This document shows, one piece after another, positions 22,224 through 30,316 of a stretch of 64,000 bases of DNA. The notes below the pieces were generated by a model, which did no database searches, was not told the origin of the DNA, and saw only the letters and a program-made list of their open reading frames with translations. The stretch is from Gilichinskyi gelida (GTDB taxonomy: Bacteria; Acidobacteriota; Thermoanaerobaculia; Gp7-AA8). A program made the translations under genes and the position numbers. The stretch's first letter is position 1, and each line of letters begins with the position of its first letter. The stretch is from contig JBBPII010000012.1 of the NCBI GenBank assembly GCA_038040385.1, positions 124,001 to 188,000 of the forward strand, written 5' to 3'.

Positions 22224-23474
22224 CTAGTCCCTGAGGAACTCCAACAGGTACTCCGTCGCGTCCTTCGAGTGCATGATCGAGAGCTTCTGCACGATCTCGC
22301 GCTTCAGCTCGGGGTCCTTCTCGACGCGCGCGAGGTCTACAAGCGCTTTGGCGTTGTTCTGAACGAACAGACCGTGGATCACCGCCTCGCGAACCTCCTC
22401 GCGCGTGTCCTCGCGATACAACTGCACCAGCAGCGCGCCGGTGCGCGACCCACCCATGAGCCCCAGGTTGCGGATGGCGGCGACCTTGAGATCGAGGTTC
22501 TTCTCCGTGCGCGCGATCTCGTTGAGCTTGTCGGAGTTGCCGCCGATGAACATAGCCTGGATGATCTTCTTCTTCACTTCCACCGTCGGCTCGAGCGAGT
22601 AGAGCTCCGCGAGCTCCGTCTTCGCGCCGTTGACGCCGAGCTGCATGACCGCCTCGGCGCGCAGCTCGGAGTTGGTCTCCCCTTTGGCCAGCGCGAGGAG
22701 GTGTCCGCGGTCGCCGGAGATCATGTAGGCCTTGAGCACCGACTTCTTGACCTCGATCTTGTTGGTGCTGTTGTAGACGTCGGCGAGGACGTCTCGGGCG
22801 CGTTGCCCGCCGGCGATGCCGAGGAAGCGGATGGCGCGCATCTGCAGATCGGGAGAGCCGCTCTTGGCGATGCGGGTGAGGATCTCCATGGCCTTCGGCG
22901 ACGACGACTGCGTCAGCACGAAGAGCGCTTTTTCCTTCATCTTCTCGGACTTGTTGCCGCTGAGGATGCTCTCCACGATGGGCAGCGCGCGCTCGGGATC
23001 GCTCTGCATCAAGCCGTTGAGCGCCATCAGCTTCAGCTCTTCGTCCTCGACGCGCGACGGCTCGAACTTCTGGCCGGACATCTGGCGAACTTCCACCTCG
23101 AGCTGCTTGGCGTCATTCACCCACTTGCTCTTCGGGTACCACTGCTGCAGCTCGGCGATGGTGGCCAGCGCGTCGGGACGGCTGCCCATCTTGGCCTGCG
23201 CGTGCGCCTTCCAGAAGAGCGCCGCGTCGGCGTGCGACATCTTCATCTTGGCCACTCTGTCGAAGTACCTCACGGCGCGCGACCAGTCGTGCTCGTCGAG
23301 CGCGTCGTTACCCTCGTCGTAGAGGTCCGCTTCCTTGTCGGCTTTGGATTCCTGATCCTCGCCGTCGGCGTAGATGGTCAGGGTCTCCCCGGCGCCGACC
23401 GTTCTGCCGGCATGGACTGCAGGCGCCGCGGCGATCAGGCCGGCGGCGAGAATGAAGCTGATGCGTGCGTTCAT
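22224..23474 (-). CDS. secreted HEAT-repeat protein
   Basis: A 416-residue protein with an N-terminal signal peptide (ISFILAAGLIAAAPAVHA, cleavage near residue 22). A TPR-like pair (about 48-110) is followed by HEAT-type repeats (about 125-416), with recurring units such as SPDLQMRAIRFLGIAGGQ and NLDLKVAAIRNLGLMGGS. It is probably a periplasmic scaffold or binding protein. It is third in the operon sigma factor, anti-sigma factor, HEAT protein, overlapping the anti-sigma gene by 4 bases. The layout suggests it is part of the stress-sensing circuit or its main output. No catalytic motif is seen. Confidence 0.82.
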   Translation of the reverse strand: MNARISFILAAGLIAAAPAVHAGRTVGAGETLTIYADGEDQESKADKEADLYDEGNDALDEHDWSRAVRYFDRVAKMKMSHADAALFWKAHAQAKMGSRPDALATIAELQQWYPKSKWVNDAKQLEVEVRQMSGQKFEPSRVEDEELKLMALNGLMQSDPERALPIVESILSGNKSEKMKEKALFVLTQSSSPKAMEILTRIAKSGSPDLQMRAIRFLGIAGGQRARDVLADVYNSTNKIEVKKSVLKAYMISGDRGHLLALAKGETNSELRAEAVMQLGVNGAKTELAELYSLEPTVEVKKKIIQAMFIGGNSDKLNEIARTEKNLDLKVAAIRNLGLMGGSRTGALLVQLYREDTREEVREAVIHGLFVQNNAKALVDLARVEKDPELKREIVQKLSIMHSKDATEYLLEFLRD

Positions 23475-24244
23475 AGAGAATTGGTTCCTTTCGCGACGAC
23501 CGCCGTCTCACGGTCGCCCACTTGCGCGCTCACCACGCGCACCTTGAAGAGAAGGCCCTTCGACTCGATGCGCTTCTGTAGCGCGGCGAGCTTTTCGGGC
23601 GAGAGAGTCGAGCCGGCATGCGCCAGCTCGAGGAGCACCGGCTCGATGTCCGACAGCAACGTGGCGATACGCGTCTCGCCCCGCTGCGCGGCCGTCTGCC
23701 GGTAGATGCGATTCGATACCACGAGATCCTCGGCGCGCCGGCTCTCCTCGGACATGTCGAGCGAGCGGCGCGTGTCGGCGTTGGCCACTTCGAGAAGCAT
23801 GCGCTCCGATGCGTCGAGGTGGTCGCCGACGACGACGAAGAGGATCTGAGTCTGACTGGGGGGGACGGACAATCCAGGCTGTCCCTGGACGGCCGTCTGC
23901 GCGACGGGGACGGACCGGCTCGTCTGTCCTCCACGCTGATGCCAGAGGATGCCGCTGACGAAGGCGATGGCCAGCATGGCCGCCGCGGCGAAGCCGACCT
24001 GCCAGTGGCGGAGGCGCCGCCGCTCGCTGCCGAGCTTCCAGCGCAGCCGCGTCCACACTTTCTCCGAGTAGCCGTCGCCGCGGTCGGGGACGGGCAGCGT
24101 GTCGACCAGCGCGAGGACGCGGCGGAGGGTCTCGAATTGCGCGCGGCACTCCGCGCATCCGGCGAGGTGCTCCTCGGCCTGCGCGGCGCCGTCGCCGTCA
24201 TGGTAGTGGTGCAAGACGAGCTGTTCTTCGTTCAGGTGTTGCAT
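23471..24244 (-). CDS. anti-sigma factor with zinc-finger-like N-terminus
   Basis: A 257-residue protein. The N-terminus holds a zf-HC2/ZAS motif: HHYHDGDGAAQAEEHLAGCAEC gives the His-x3-Cys-x2-Cys arrangement around residue 27-33. A single transmembrane helix (FAAAAMLAIAFVSGIL, about 85-102) leads to a periplasmic coiled domain. It overlaps the sigma factor gene by 13 bases, the usual sigma/anti-sigma coupling. It would hold the sigma factor at the membrane until a signal releases it. Confidence 0.85.
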   Translation of the reverse strand: MQHLNEEQLVLHHYHDGDGAAQAEEHLAGCAECRAQFETLRRVLALVDTLPVPDRGDGYSEKVWTRLRWKLGSERRRLRHWQVGFAAAAMLAIAFVSGILWHQRGGQTSRSVPVAQTAVQGQPGLSVPPSQTQILFVVVGDHLDASERMLLEVANADTRRSLDMSEESRRAEDLVVSNRIYRQTAAQRGETRIATLLSDIEPVLLELAHAGSTLSPEKLAALQKRIESKGLLFKVRVVSAQVGDRETAVVAKGTNSL

Positions 24245-24819
24245 GGTTTCGGCCTCACGAATGGCTCCAATGACTCCCGCAGCTTCCGCACCGCGCGGAA
24301 GATGGTGTGCTTCGCGGCATTGACCTGGATGCCGAGGGTCTTGCCGATTTCTTCGACCGGCATGCCTTCGAAGTGACGCAGCACGAAAGCGGTCCGCTCG
24401 TTTCCGGAAAGCCGCTCCATCGCCGCGGTGACGTATTTCTGCAGCTCGGCGGAGAGGAGCAGGCGATCCTGCTGGGCGTCGGACTTTGCCGCGCCGCTCA
24501 GCTCAGCCTCCTCGGGGTCGCCGCCGTAATGCTTGTCGGCGCGAACGCGGGCGCGGAGCAGGTCGAGCGAGCAGTTGATGGCGATGCGGTGCAGCCAGGT
24601 GCCGAAATTGGCGCGCTCCTCGAAGCGCTCCATCTGGCGGTAGGCGCGGAGGAGCGCCTCCTGAACCACGTCGTCGGCATCATGTTCATTCCCGGTCATG
24701 CGATACGCCACTCGAAACACGGCATGGGAATGACGGTCGACGAGCAGCCGGAAGGCGTCCGCGTCGCCTGCCCGCGCTCTGCTCACGGCAGCGGCGTCGG
24801 TCATCTCCATCCGCGCCAT
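24232..24819 (-). CDS. ECF RNA polymerase sigma factor (RpoE-like)
   Basis: A 195-residue ECF sigma factor. Region 2 contains DADAFRLLVDRHSHAVFRVA and NEHDADDVVQEALLRAYRQ (DxxQExF-type core contact), and region 4 contains LSGNERTAFVLRHFEGMPVEEI with the HTH GIQVNAAKHTIFRAVRKLRE. First gene of an operon with its anti-sigma factor. The start is MARMEMTDAA at 24819, with nested ATGs at 24810 and 24804. The gene is divergent from the DedA-rhodanese gene 51 bases away, so the two may share a control region. Confidence 0.92.
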   Translation of the reverse strand: MARMEMTDAAAVSRARAGDADAFRLLVDRHSHAVFRVAYRMTGNEHDADDVVQEALLRAYRQMERFEERANFGTWLHRIAINCSLDLLRARVRADKHYGGDPEEAELSGAAKSDAQQDRLLLSAELQKYVTAAMERLSGNERTAFVLRHFEGMPVEEIGKTLGIQVNAAKHTIFRAVRKLRESLEPFVRPKPCNT

Positions 24820-24870
24820 TAGACTGGAAACTGCTGAATCGGTTAGGTTCACGGGGTAGTCCCAACCTTT

Positions 24871-25812
24871 ATGAGCCAACTCGTCGACTATGTCATCCGC
24901 TACGGCGTGACTCTCGTCGCGCTGAACGTCTTTGCCGAACAGCTCGGCGCGCCGATCCCGGCCGTGCCCTCGCTGGTCGTCGCCGGTGCGCTCACCCGGA
25001 CGGGGCAGATGTCGTCGACCCACGTGCTGACCGCGGCGGTCATCGCCTCGGTCATTGCCGATCTGATCTGGTTCGAGCTCGGCCGGCGCTTCGGTTATCG
25101 CATCCTCAAGATCCTCTGCCGCGTTTCGCTGTCGCCCGACTCGTGCGTCCGCGACACCGAGGCGCGGTTCGAGCGGTGGGGGCTGAAGTCGCTGCTGATC
25201 GCCAAGTTCATCCCCGGCTTTTCCACCGTCGCGCCGCCGCTGGCCGGCGCGGCGCGGCAAAGCCGGCTCGCATTCATCATCTACGACGGCATCGGCGCGC
25301 TGCTGTGGGCGGGAAGCGCCGTCGCGGCGGGGCGGATCTTCTACCGGGCCATCGATCGCGTTCTTCTCGCGCTCGAGAACCTCGGCTGGTGGGCGCTGCT
25401 GCTGGTCGGCAGCGCGCTGGCCATCGTCATCGTCGTGAAGTGGATGCAGCGCGTGCAGTTCCTCAAGCAGCTCCGGCTCGCGCGCATCGCACCGTCGGAT
25501 CTGAAGGGGCTCATCGACAGCGGCGCGTCGCCGGTGGTCGTCGACGTCCGTTCGCCCGCGGCGCGCAAGCGCGACCGGCGGCGCATCCCGACCGCCATCG
25601 TGGCGCACGCCGACAGCATCGAGCAGGACTTGTCCGGCCTCGCTCCAGAAACGGAGATCGTGCTTTACTGCACGTGACCCAACGAAGCCTCAGCCGCCCG
25701 TGTGGCGCGCCTGCTGATGGACAAGGGATTCACCGTGGTAAGGCCGCTGGCAGGGGGATTGGACGCTTGGGCGGACTCGGGGTATCCGCTAGAGGAGATA
25801 GTCTTCGAGTGA
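24871..25812 (+). CDS. DedA-family membrane protein fused to rhodanese, candidate selenoprotein (Sec269)
   Basis: Read through a TGA at 25675-25677, the frame gives 313 residues. Residues 1-200 are a DedA/SNARE-associated domain with several membrane helices and the KFIPGFSTVAPPLAG motif. Residues 210-313 are a rhodanese domain (VVDVRSP at the start). Its active-site loop reads VLYCT, UGA, PNEASAARVARLL; DedA-rhodanese fusions I know have a second Cys exactly there (C-x-C-P-N-E), the sulfur-carrying catalytic residue. After the TGA the domain continues normally with RPLAGGLDAW and stops at 25812, overlapping the next start (GTGA). A hairpin 13 bases after the UGA resembles a SECIS. Truncation at 25677 would remove the catalytic loop and about 45 residues. 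Likely role: membrane-linked sulfur or selenium transfer, inferred. Confidence 0.82.
25691..25713 (+). promoter_or_regulatory. candidate bacterial SECIS hairpin
   Basis: CGCC (25695-25698) pairs with GGCG (25704-25707) around a CGTGT loop. The stem extends through GC/GC and CA/TG with single-base bulges at 25708 and 25711, giving eight pairs. The loop begins 21 bases after the TGA, within the normal spacing of bacterial SECIS elements. A G is present in the loop, but the match to known loops is weaker than at 1037. Confidence 0.5.
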
Positions 25813-26624
25813 GCTCCATCTACATCCACGGCACCTCCGAGTCCGAGCAGAAGCGCCTCTCGCTCCTCAACGACGTCCTGCTCAATCAGGCCATGCTGCG
25901 GGAAATGAACCTGCGCGGCGACGAGCGGGTCATCGACTTCGGCTCCGGTCTCGGGCAGTTCTCGCGCGCCATGGCTCGCGCCGTGCCGCGCGGGCGGGTG
26001 GTGGGCATCGAGCGCAATCTCGATCAGCTCATGAGCGCGCGGCGCTTGGCGAACGAGGATGGCGAGACGAACCTCGTCGACTTCCGCCAAGGCGACGTCC
26101 TCGACCTCGACCTCGGCGGCGAGTGGGAGAGCTTCGACGTCGCGCACACGCGCTTCCTCCTCGAGCATCTCCCCGACCCGCTTGCCGTGGTGAAGACGAT
26201 GGTCCGCTCCGTCAGGCGCGGCGGACGCGTCGTCCTCGCCGACGACGATCACGGCGTGCTGCGCCTCTGGCCGGAAGCGCCGGGCTTCTACGACTTATGG
26301 AACGCGTACATGCGCACGTACGACCGCATCGGCAACGACCCGTTCGTCGGGCGGCGGCTGGTGCAGCTCCTCGCCGACGCCGGCGCGCGGCCGGTGCGCA
26401 ACACCTGGATCTTCTTCGGCGGCTGCGCCGGAATGGAGACCTTCCCCGTGCTGGCCTCGAACATGGCGGGGGTGGTCCGCAGCGCGCGAGAGACGATGAT
26501 CTCCATGCGGCTGGTGGAGCCGGAGGTCTTCGACCGGGTCATGGACGACTACGCGGAGTGGTCGAAACGCCCCGACGCGGCGCTCTGGTTCGCCGTGGCG
26601 TGGGCCGAGGGAGCGCGACCGTAA
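25809..26624 (+). CDS. class I SAM-dependent methyltransferase
   Basis: A 271-residue methyltransferase. Motif I is VIDFGSGLGQFSRAMA, followed by VVGIERN (motif II acidic end) and FDVAHTRFLLEHLPDP, with RRGGRVVLADDD as post-motif strand. The GTG start at 25809 overlaps the DedA-rhodanese stop by 4 bases, so it is probably translated together with that gene. Substrate is unknown; UbiE/Tam-like small-molecule methylation is most likely. The overlap is independent evidence that translation of the upstream gene reaches 25812 rather than ending at the internal TGA. Confidence 0.88.
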   Translation: MSSIYIHGTSESEQKRLSLLNDVLLNQAMLREMNLRGDERVIDFGSGLGQFSRAMARAVPRGRVVGIERNLDQLMSARRLANEDGETNLVDFRQGDVLDLDLGGEWESFDVAHTRFLLEHLPDPLAVVKTMVRSVRRGGRVVLADDDHGVLRLWPEAPGFYDLWNAYMRTYDRIGNDPFVGRRLVQLLADAGARPVRNTWIFFGGCAGMETFPVLASNMAGVVRSARETMISMRLVEPEVFDRVMDDYAEWSKRPDAALWFAVAWAEGARP

Positions 26625-26631
26625 CGGCATG

Positions 26632-26654
26632 CACCGTGCAGACTTTGCACGGTG
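26632..26654. promoter_or_regulatory. perfect 9-bp hairpin abutting the next start codon
   Basis: CACCGTGCA (26632-26640) and TGCACGGTG (26646-26654) form a perfect 9-bp stem with a GACTT loop. It fills the methyltransferase-nucleotidyltransferase gap and ends at the ATG at 26655. There is no U-tract, so it is more likely an attenuator of initiation or a protein-binding palindrome than a standard terminator. Confidence 0.6.
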
Positions 26655-27476
26655 ATGTCGCCCGCCAGCAGCGGCGCCGCCGCCGTTCATCTCGATGACG
26701 AGACTCGCCAGTTCTATCGCGATGCCATGGCCATCATGGAGGCCGGCGGGCTTGAGTTTCTCGTCGGCGGCGCGTACGCGTTCGCGCGATACACGGGCAT
26801 CGAGCGGCACACCAAAGACTTCGACGTCTTCATCCGCCGCGCCGACTTCGCCCGCGCCGAAAAGCTCTTCAAAGATGCCGGCTACAAGACGGAGCTGACC
26901 TTCTCGCACTGGATCGGCAAGGCGTTCAAAGGCGAGGACTTCGTCGATCTGATCTTCAGCGCCGGGAACGGCGTGGCGGTCGTCGACGAGCGGTGGTTCG
27001 AACATGCGGTGCCCGGCCGCGTCTTCGACATGGACGTGCGGCTCATCCCGGCCGAGGAGATGATCTGGTCGAAGGGGCTGATCATGGAGCGCGAGCGCTA
27101 CGACGGCGGCGACGTCGCGCATCTGCTCAACGCCGTCGGACCGAAGCTCGACTGGCGTCGCCTCATCGAGCGCTACGGCATCCACTGGCGGCCGCTGTAC
27201 GCGCACCTCATTCTCTTCGGCTTCGTCTATCCCTCCGACCGCTCGAAGATCCCGGCGTGGGTGATGGAGGAATTCGCGCAGCGCCTGGCGAAGGAGACCG
27301 CGGCGGGCGATGCGAGCGAGAATATCTGCTTCGGCACGATCATCTCGCGGCAGCAGTACCTGGCGGACATCAATCAGCGGAACTACAAGGACGCGCGGCT
27401 GCAGCCGATTGGCAACATGACTCCGGACGAGATCGCCGCGTGGACGGCGGGCATCGAAGTGGACGGCGCGAAATGA
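26655..27476 (+). CDS. nucleotidyltransferase-fold protein
   Basis: A 273-residue protein of the minimal nucleotidyltransferase superfamily. It has FLVGGAYAFARYTG (the G-G-x-A turn), followed by RHTKDFDVFIRRADF, with the paired acidic residues of the D-x-D metal site, and later FVDLIFSAGNG with the third Asp. Such proteins transfer nucleotidyl groups to sugars, drugs or tRNA; here the partner is unknown. It overlaps the phosphoesterase gene by 4 bases. GTG 26652 is an alternative start inside the hairpin. Confidence 0.78.
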   Translation: MSPASSGAAAVHLDDETRQFYRDAMAIMEAGGLEFLVGGAYAFARYTGIERHTKDFDVFIRRADFARAEKLFKDAGYKTELTFSHWIGKAFKGEDFVDLIFSAGNGVAVVDERWFEHAVPGRVFDMDVRLIPAEEMIWSKGLIMERERYDGGDVAHLLNAVGPKLDWRRLIERYGIHWRPLYAHLILFGFVYPSDRSKIPAWVMEEFAQRLAKETAAGDASENICFGTIISRQQYLADINQRNYKDARLQPIGNMTPDEIAAWTAGIEVDGAK

Positions 27477-28228
27477 CGGAAAAGGAAACCGTCCGCATCG
27501 CCGCCGTCGCCGACATCCACGTCAAGAAGACGTCGCAAGGCGCGTTTCAGCCGCTCTTCGCCAAGGTGACCGAGGAGGCCGACGTCCTGCTGCTGTGCGG
27601 CGACCTCACCGACTACGGCTTGGTGGAGGAAGCGAAGATCCTGGCCAAGGAGATCAGCACGTCGCTGCGCATCCCGGCGATCGGCGTCCTCGGCAATCAT
27701 GACGTGGAGTCGGATCACGCCGACGAGATCGTGAAGATCCTCACCGACGCGGGCGTGGTCATGCTCGACGGCGACTCGCACGAAGTGCACGGCGTCGGCT
27801 TCGCCGGCGTGAAGGGCTTCGGCGGCGGCTTCGGACGCCGGCAACTCGGCGCGTGGGGGGAGAAAATCATCAAGGCCTTCGTGCACGAGGCGATCGAGGA
27901 AGCGCTCAAGCTCGAGGCCGCGCTGGCGCGCCTCCGCACGCCGCAGAAAATCGCCGTGCTGCACTACGCGCCGATCGCCGCGACGGCCGTCCCCGAGCCC
28001 GCCGAGATCATGCCCTTCCTCGGATCGAGCCGCCTCGAAGACCCCATCGATCGCTACCGCTGCAGTGCCGTCTTCCACGGCCACGCCCACCGCGGATCGC
28101 TCGAAGGCCGCACCAAGAGCAACGTGCCCGTCTACAACGTCGCCATGCCGCTGCTGCTGGCCGCCTACCCCGACCGCCTCCCCTTCCGGGTGGTGCAGGT
28201 ACCGGTGAACGAGGCAGTGGTGGCGTAA
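27473..28228 (+). CDS. calcineurin-like metallophosphoesterase
   Basis: A 251-residue metallophosphoesterase with the five family blocks: AAVADIHVKK (D-x-H), LLCGDLTDYG (G-D-x-x-D), GVLGNHDVES (G-N-H-D), VLHYAPIAAT and FHGHAHRGS (G-H-x-H). It would hydrolyse a phosphomono- or diester, perhaps a nucleotide product of the adjacent nucleotidyltransferase, with which it is coupled (ATGA overlap). Start ATG 27473; the open frame upstream is out of register with any family sequence. Confidence 0.88.
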   Translation: MTEKETVRIAAVADIHVKKTSQGAFQPLFAKVTEEADVLLLCGDLTDYGLVEEAKILAKEISTSLRIPAIGVLGNHDVESDHADEIVKILTDAGVVMLDGDSHEVHGVGFAGVKGFGGGFGRRQLGAWGEKIIKAFVHEAIEEALKLEAALARLRTPQKIAVLHYAPIAATAVPEPAEIMPFLGSSRLEDPIDRYRCSAVFHGHAHRGSLEGRTKSNVPVYNVAMPLLLAAYPDRLPFRVVQVPVNEAVVA

Positions 28229-28231
28229 CGC

Positions 28232-28237
28232 TACAAT
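28232..28237 (+). promoter_or_regulatory. TACAAT, candidate -10 element for the EgtB-like gene
   Basis: TACAAT ends eight bases before the GTG at 28246. It lies right after the phosphoesterase stop, so the EgtB-like gene may have its own, nearly leaderless, transcript. Confidence 0.4.
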
Positions 28238-28245
28238 TCCGCCCC

Positions 28246-29529
28246 GTGCGACATGCTTCCTTTCCCGACGGCGTAACCCGCGACGATCTCGTTCGCTGGT
28301 ACCGCCGCGGGCGGGCGCTGTCGGAGAAGATCTTCTCCATCCCCATCGCCGACGCGTACTACGACCGGCCGATTCCGCTGCGGAATCCGATCGTCTTCTA
28401 CGAGGGGCACATCCCGGCGTTCGCGGTCAACACGCTCATGAAGCTGGCGTTGAAGTGCCACGGGATCAACGAGCGGTACGAGGTGCTGTTCGCGCGGGGG
28501 ATCGATCCGGAGAGCGTCGACGCCATGAAATCGCCGACCGACCTCTGGCCGTCGCGCGAGGAGATCCGCGCGTACGCCGCGCGGGCGGACGCCATGGTCA
28601 TCGACGCGCTGCTCAACGCGCCGATCGACGATGGGCGCGAGCCGCAGCGCGTCAACGCCGAGGCGGCGTTCGCCATCCTGGAGCACGAGCAGATGCACCA
28701 GGAAACGTTGCTGTACATGTTTCATGAAATGCCGTACGAGCGGAAGGTTCGCCGTTGGCCGTTGGCTGTTGGCCGTGACTTCTCCTCCTCGGCCAACGGT
28801 CAACGGTCAACTGCCAACGACGTGCGCATTCCCGGCGGCGTGGTGACCCTGGGCGCCGATGGGTGGTTCGGGTGGGACAACGAGCTGCCGGCCCATCGGG
28901 TGGAGGTCGGCGACTTCACCATCGACCGCAACAACATCACCAACGGCGAGTACCTCGACTACATGAACGCAACCGGCACGGAGCCGCCGCACTTCTGGAC
29001 GCGGCGCAACGGCGCCTGGTTCTGGCACGGGCTGTTCGAGACCATTCCGCTGCCGCTCGACTGGCCGGTGTGGGTCACGCACGACGAGGCGACGGCGTTC
29101 GCGCGCTGGCGCGGCAAGCGGTTGCCGACCGAGGCGGAGTATCACCGCGCGGCGTTCGGCACGCCGTCGGGCGCGGAGCGGATGTATCCGTGGGGCGACG
29201 AGCAGCCGGACGCCACGCGCGGCAACTTCGGCCATTCCAACTGGGATCCGGTGCCGGTCGGCTCGTATCCGGCGGGCGCGAGCGCGTGGGGCGTGCACGA
29301 TTTGACAGGGAATGGATGGGAGTGGACGTCCACCCTCTTCGACAGATTCGACGGTTTCCGGCCGATGCCGTCGTACCCGCTGTACTCCGCCGAGTTCTTC
29401 GACGCCAAGCACTACGTGATGAAGGGAGGCTCCCCCGCCACCCCACCCGAACTGATCCGCCGCTCTTTCCGAAATTGGTTCCGGCCGAGCTATCCGTACG
29501 TGTACGCGGCGTTCCGCTGCACGGTGTGA
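28246..29529 (+). CDS. EgtB-like iron enzyme: DinB-like domain plus formylglycine-generating-type domain
   Basis: A 427-residue protein of the EgtB/SUMF1 type. The N-terminal DinB_2 domain has FYEGHIPAF and the HEQMHQETLLYM segment that supplies iron-binding His residues in EgtB. The C-terminal FGE-sulfatase domain has LPAHRVEVGDF, WRGKRLPTEAEYHRAA, LTGNGWEWTSTLF and RRSFRNWFRPSYP. EgtB joins gamma-glutamylcysteine or cysteine to trimethylhistidine; relatives act on other thiols or selenium sugars. No egtD is in the window, so the substrate is open. Between the domains (about residues 168-192) lies an in-frame copy of an intergenic repeat. Start GTG 28246 fits the family N-terminus. Confidence 0.82.
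   Translation: MRHASFPDGVTRDDLVRWYRRGRALSEKIFSIPIADAYYDRPIPLRNPIVFYEGHIPAFAVNTLMKLALKCHGINERYEVLFARGIDPESVDAMKSPTDLWPSREEIRAYAARADAMVIDALLNAPIDDGREPQRVNAEAAFAILEHEQMHQETLLYMFHEMPYERKVRRWPLAVGRDFSSSANGQRSTANDVRIPGGVVTLGADGWFGWDNELPAHRVEVGDFTIDRNNITNGEYLDYMNATGTEPPHFWTRRNGAWFWHGLFETIPLPLDWPVWVTHDEATAFARWRGKRLPTEAEYHRAAFGTPSGAERMYPWGDEQPDATRGNFGHSNWDPVPVGSYPAGASAWGVHDLTGNGWEWTSTLFDRFDGFRPMPSYPLYSAEFFDAKHYVMKGGSPATPPELIRRSFRNWFRPSYPYVYAAFRCTV
28746..28820. repeat. GTTGGC repeat (family R4) embedded in the EgtB-like gene
   Basis: GGTTCGCCGTTGGC at the left end and GGCCAACGGTCAAC with GCCAACG at the right form an imperfect inverted repeat. The same units occur in the intergenic element at 37072-37149. 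Here it is in frame and encodes an Arg/Ser/Ala-rich linker between the domains. Confidence 0.8.
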
Positions 29530-29549
29530 ATCCTGCACGCCCCACGTGC

Positions 29550-30182
29550 ATGGAAACCAGAAACTACAAGGCTCAACAGTTCAATCTCAGCGGCCTGGAG
29601 GGCATCTCGGACAAGACTCTGGAGATGCACTTCAAGCTCTACGAGGGCTACGTCAAAGCCACCAATGAGTTGACCGCGCGCATCGCGGCGATCCTCGCCG
29701 ACGGCAAGGTCGACAAAGAGGAGATGCCTGCCTACTCGGAGCTGACCCGCCGCCTCGGCTTCGAGTACAACGGCATGGTCCTGCACGAGTACTACTTCGC
29801 GAACATGAAGCGCCAGGGCGGCGGCGAGCCGTCGAAGGGCTCACCGTTCCGCCAGGCGGTCGAGCGCAGCTTCCCCGACTTCGCCATCTGGAAGACCGAC
29901 TTCACCAGCGTGGCGAAGATGCGCGGCGTCGGCTGGTCGATCGCGTACCTCGATCCGGCCACCGGGCACGTTTCGAATCACTGGGTCGAGCTCCACGAGA
30001 GCGGCAACGTCGCCGGATTTGTCCCGCTGGTGGTGATGGACGTTTGGGAGCACGCCTACCTGCTCGACTACGCGCCGGCCGACCGGCCGAAGTACATCGA
30101 CGCGTTCATGGCCAACGTCGACTGGAGCGCGGTAGACCGCCGGACGCAGGCGGTGGCGGCGGTGACGGCTGGGGCGCGGTAG
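29550..30182 (+). CDS. Fe/Mn superoxide dismutase family protein
   Basis: A 210-residue SOD. The first metal His lies in EMHFKLYEGYVKATN, a second in LHEYYFANM, and the C-terminal domain has VVMDVWEHAYLLDY with the Asp and His ligands, then RPKYIDAFMANVDW. It removes superoxide, using iron or manganese; the choice cannot be read from sequence alone. The N-terminus is METRNYKAQQFNLSG, with no signal peptide, so cytoplasmic. A TGCACG/CGTGCA hairpin (29534-29550) abuts the start codon. An R2 repeat begins right after the stop. Confidence 0.92.
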   Translation: METRNYKAQQFNLSGLEGISDKTLEMHFKLYEGYVKATNELTARIAAILADGKVDKEEMPAYSELTRRLGFEYNGMVLHEYYFANMKRQGGGEPSKGSPFRQAVERSFPDFAIWKTDFTSVAKMRGVGWSIAYLDPATGHVSNHWVELHESGNVAGFVPLVVMDVWEHAYLLDYAPADRPKYIDAFMANVDWSAVDRRTQAVAAVTAGAR

Positions 30183-30296
30183 GAGCTCGGGGTTGCGAGG
30201 TCTCGGCGGGGTCTCGCGGTCTCGGAGTCCCGCCCACCCCGAGACCGCGAGACCTCGAGACCCCGCAACCCCGAATACTCGCAACCCTGGGCCGGT
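30183..30296. repeat. GAGACC/GCAACC inverted repeat element (family R2)
   Basis: GGGTTGCGAGGTCTCGGCGG on the left, CCCGCCCACCCC in the centre, then CGAGACCGCGAGACCTCGAG and repeated GCAACCC on the right. It is the longest R2 copy in an intergenic gap of this window. Confidence 0.8.
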
Positions 30297-30316
30297 TCCC
30301 CCGTAAGACGCTTTAT

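Noticed and set aside
25678..25812. Separate small gene for the rhodanese C-terminus
   Set aside because: No start codon or ribosome binding site after the TGA, and the fragment is only the second half of a domain whose first half is directly upstream in the same frame.
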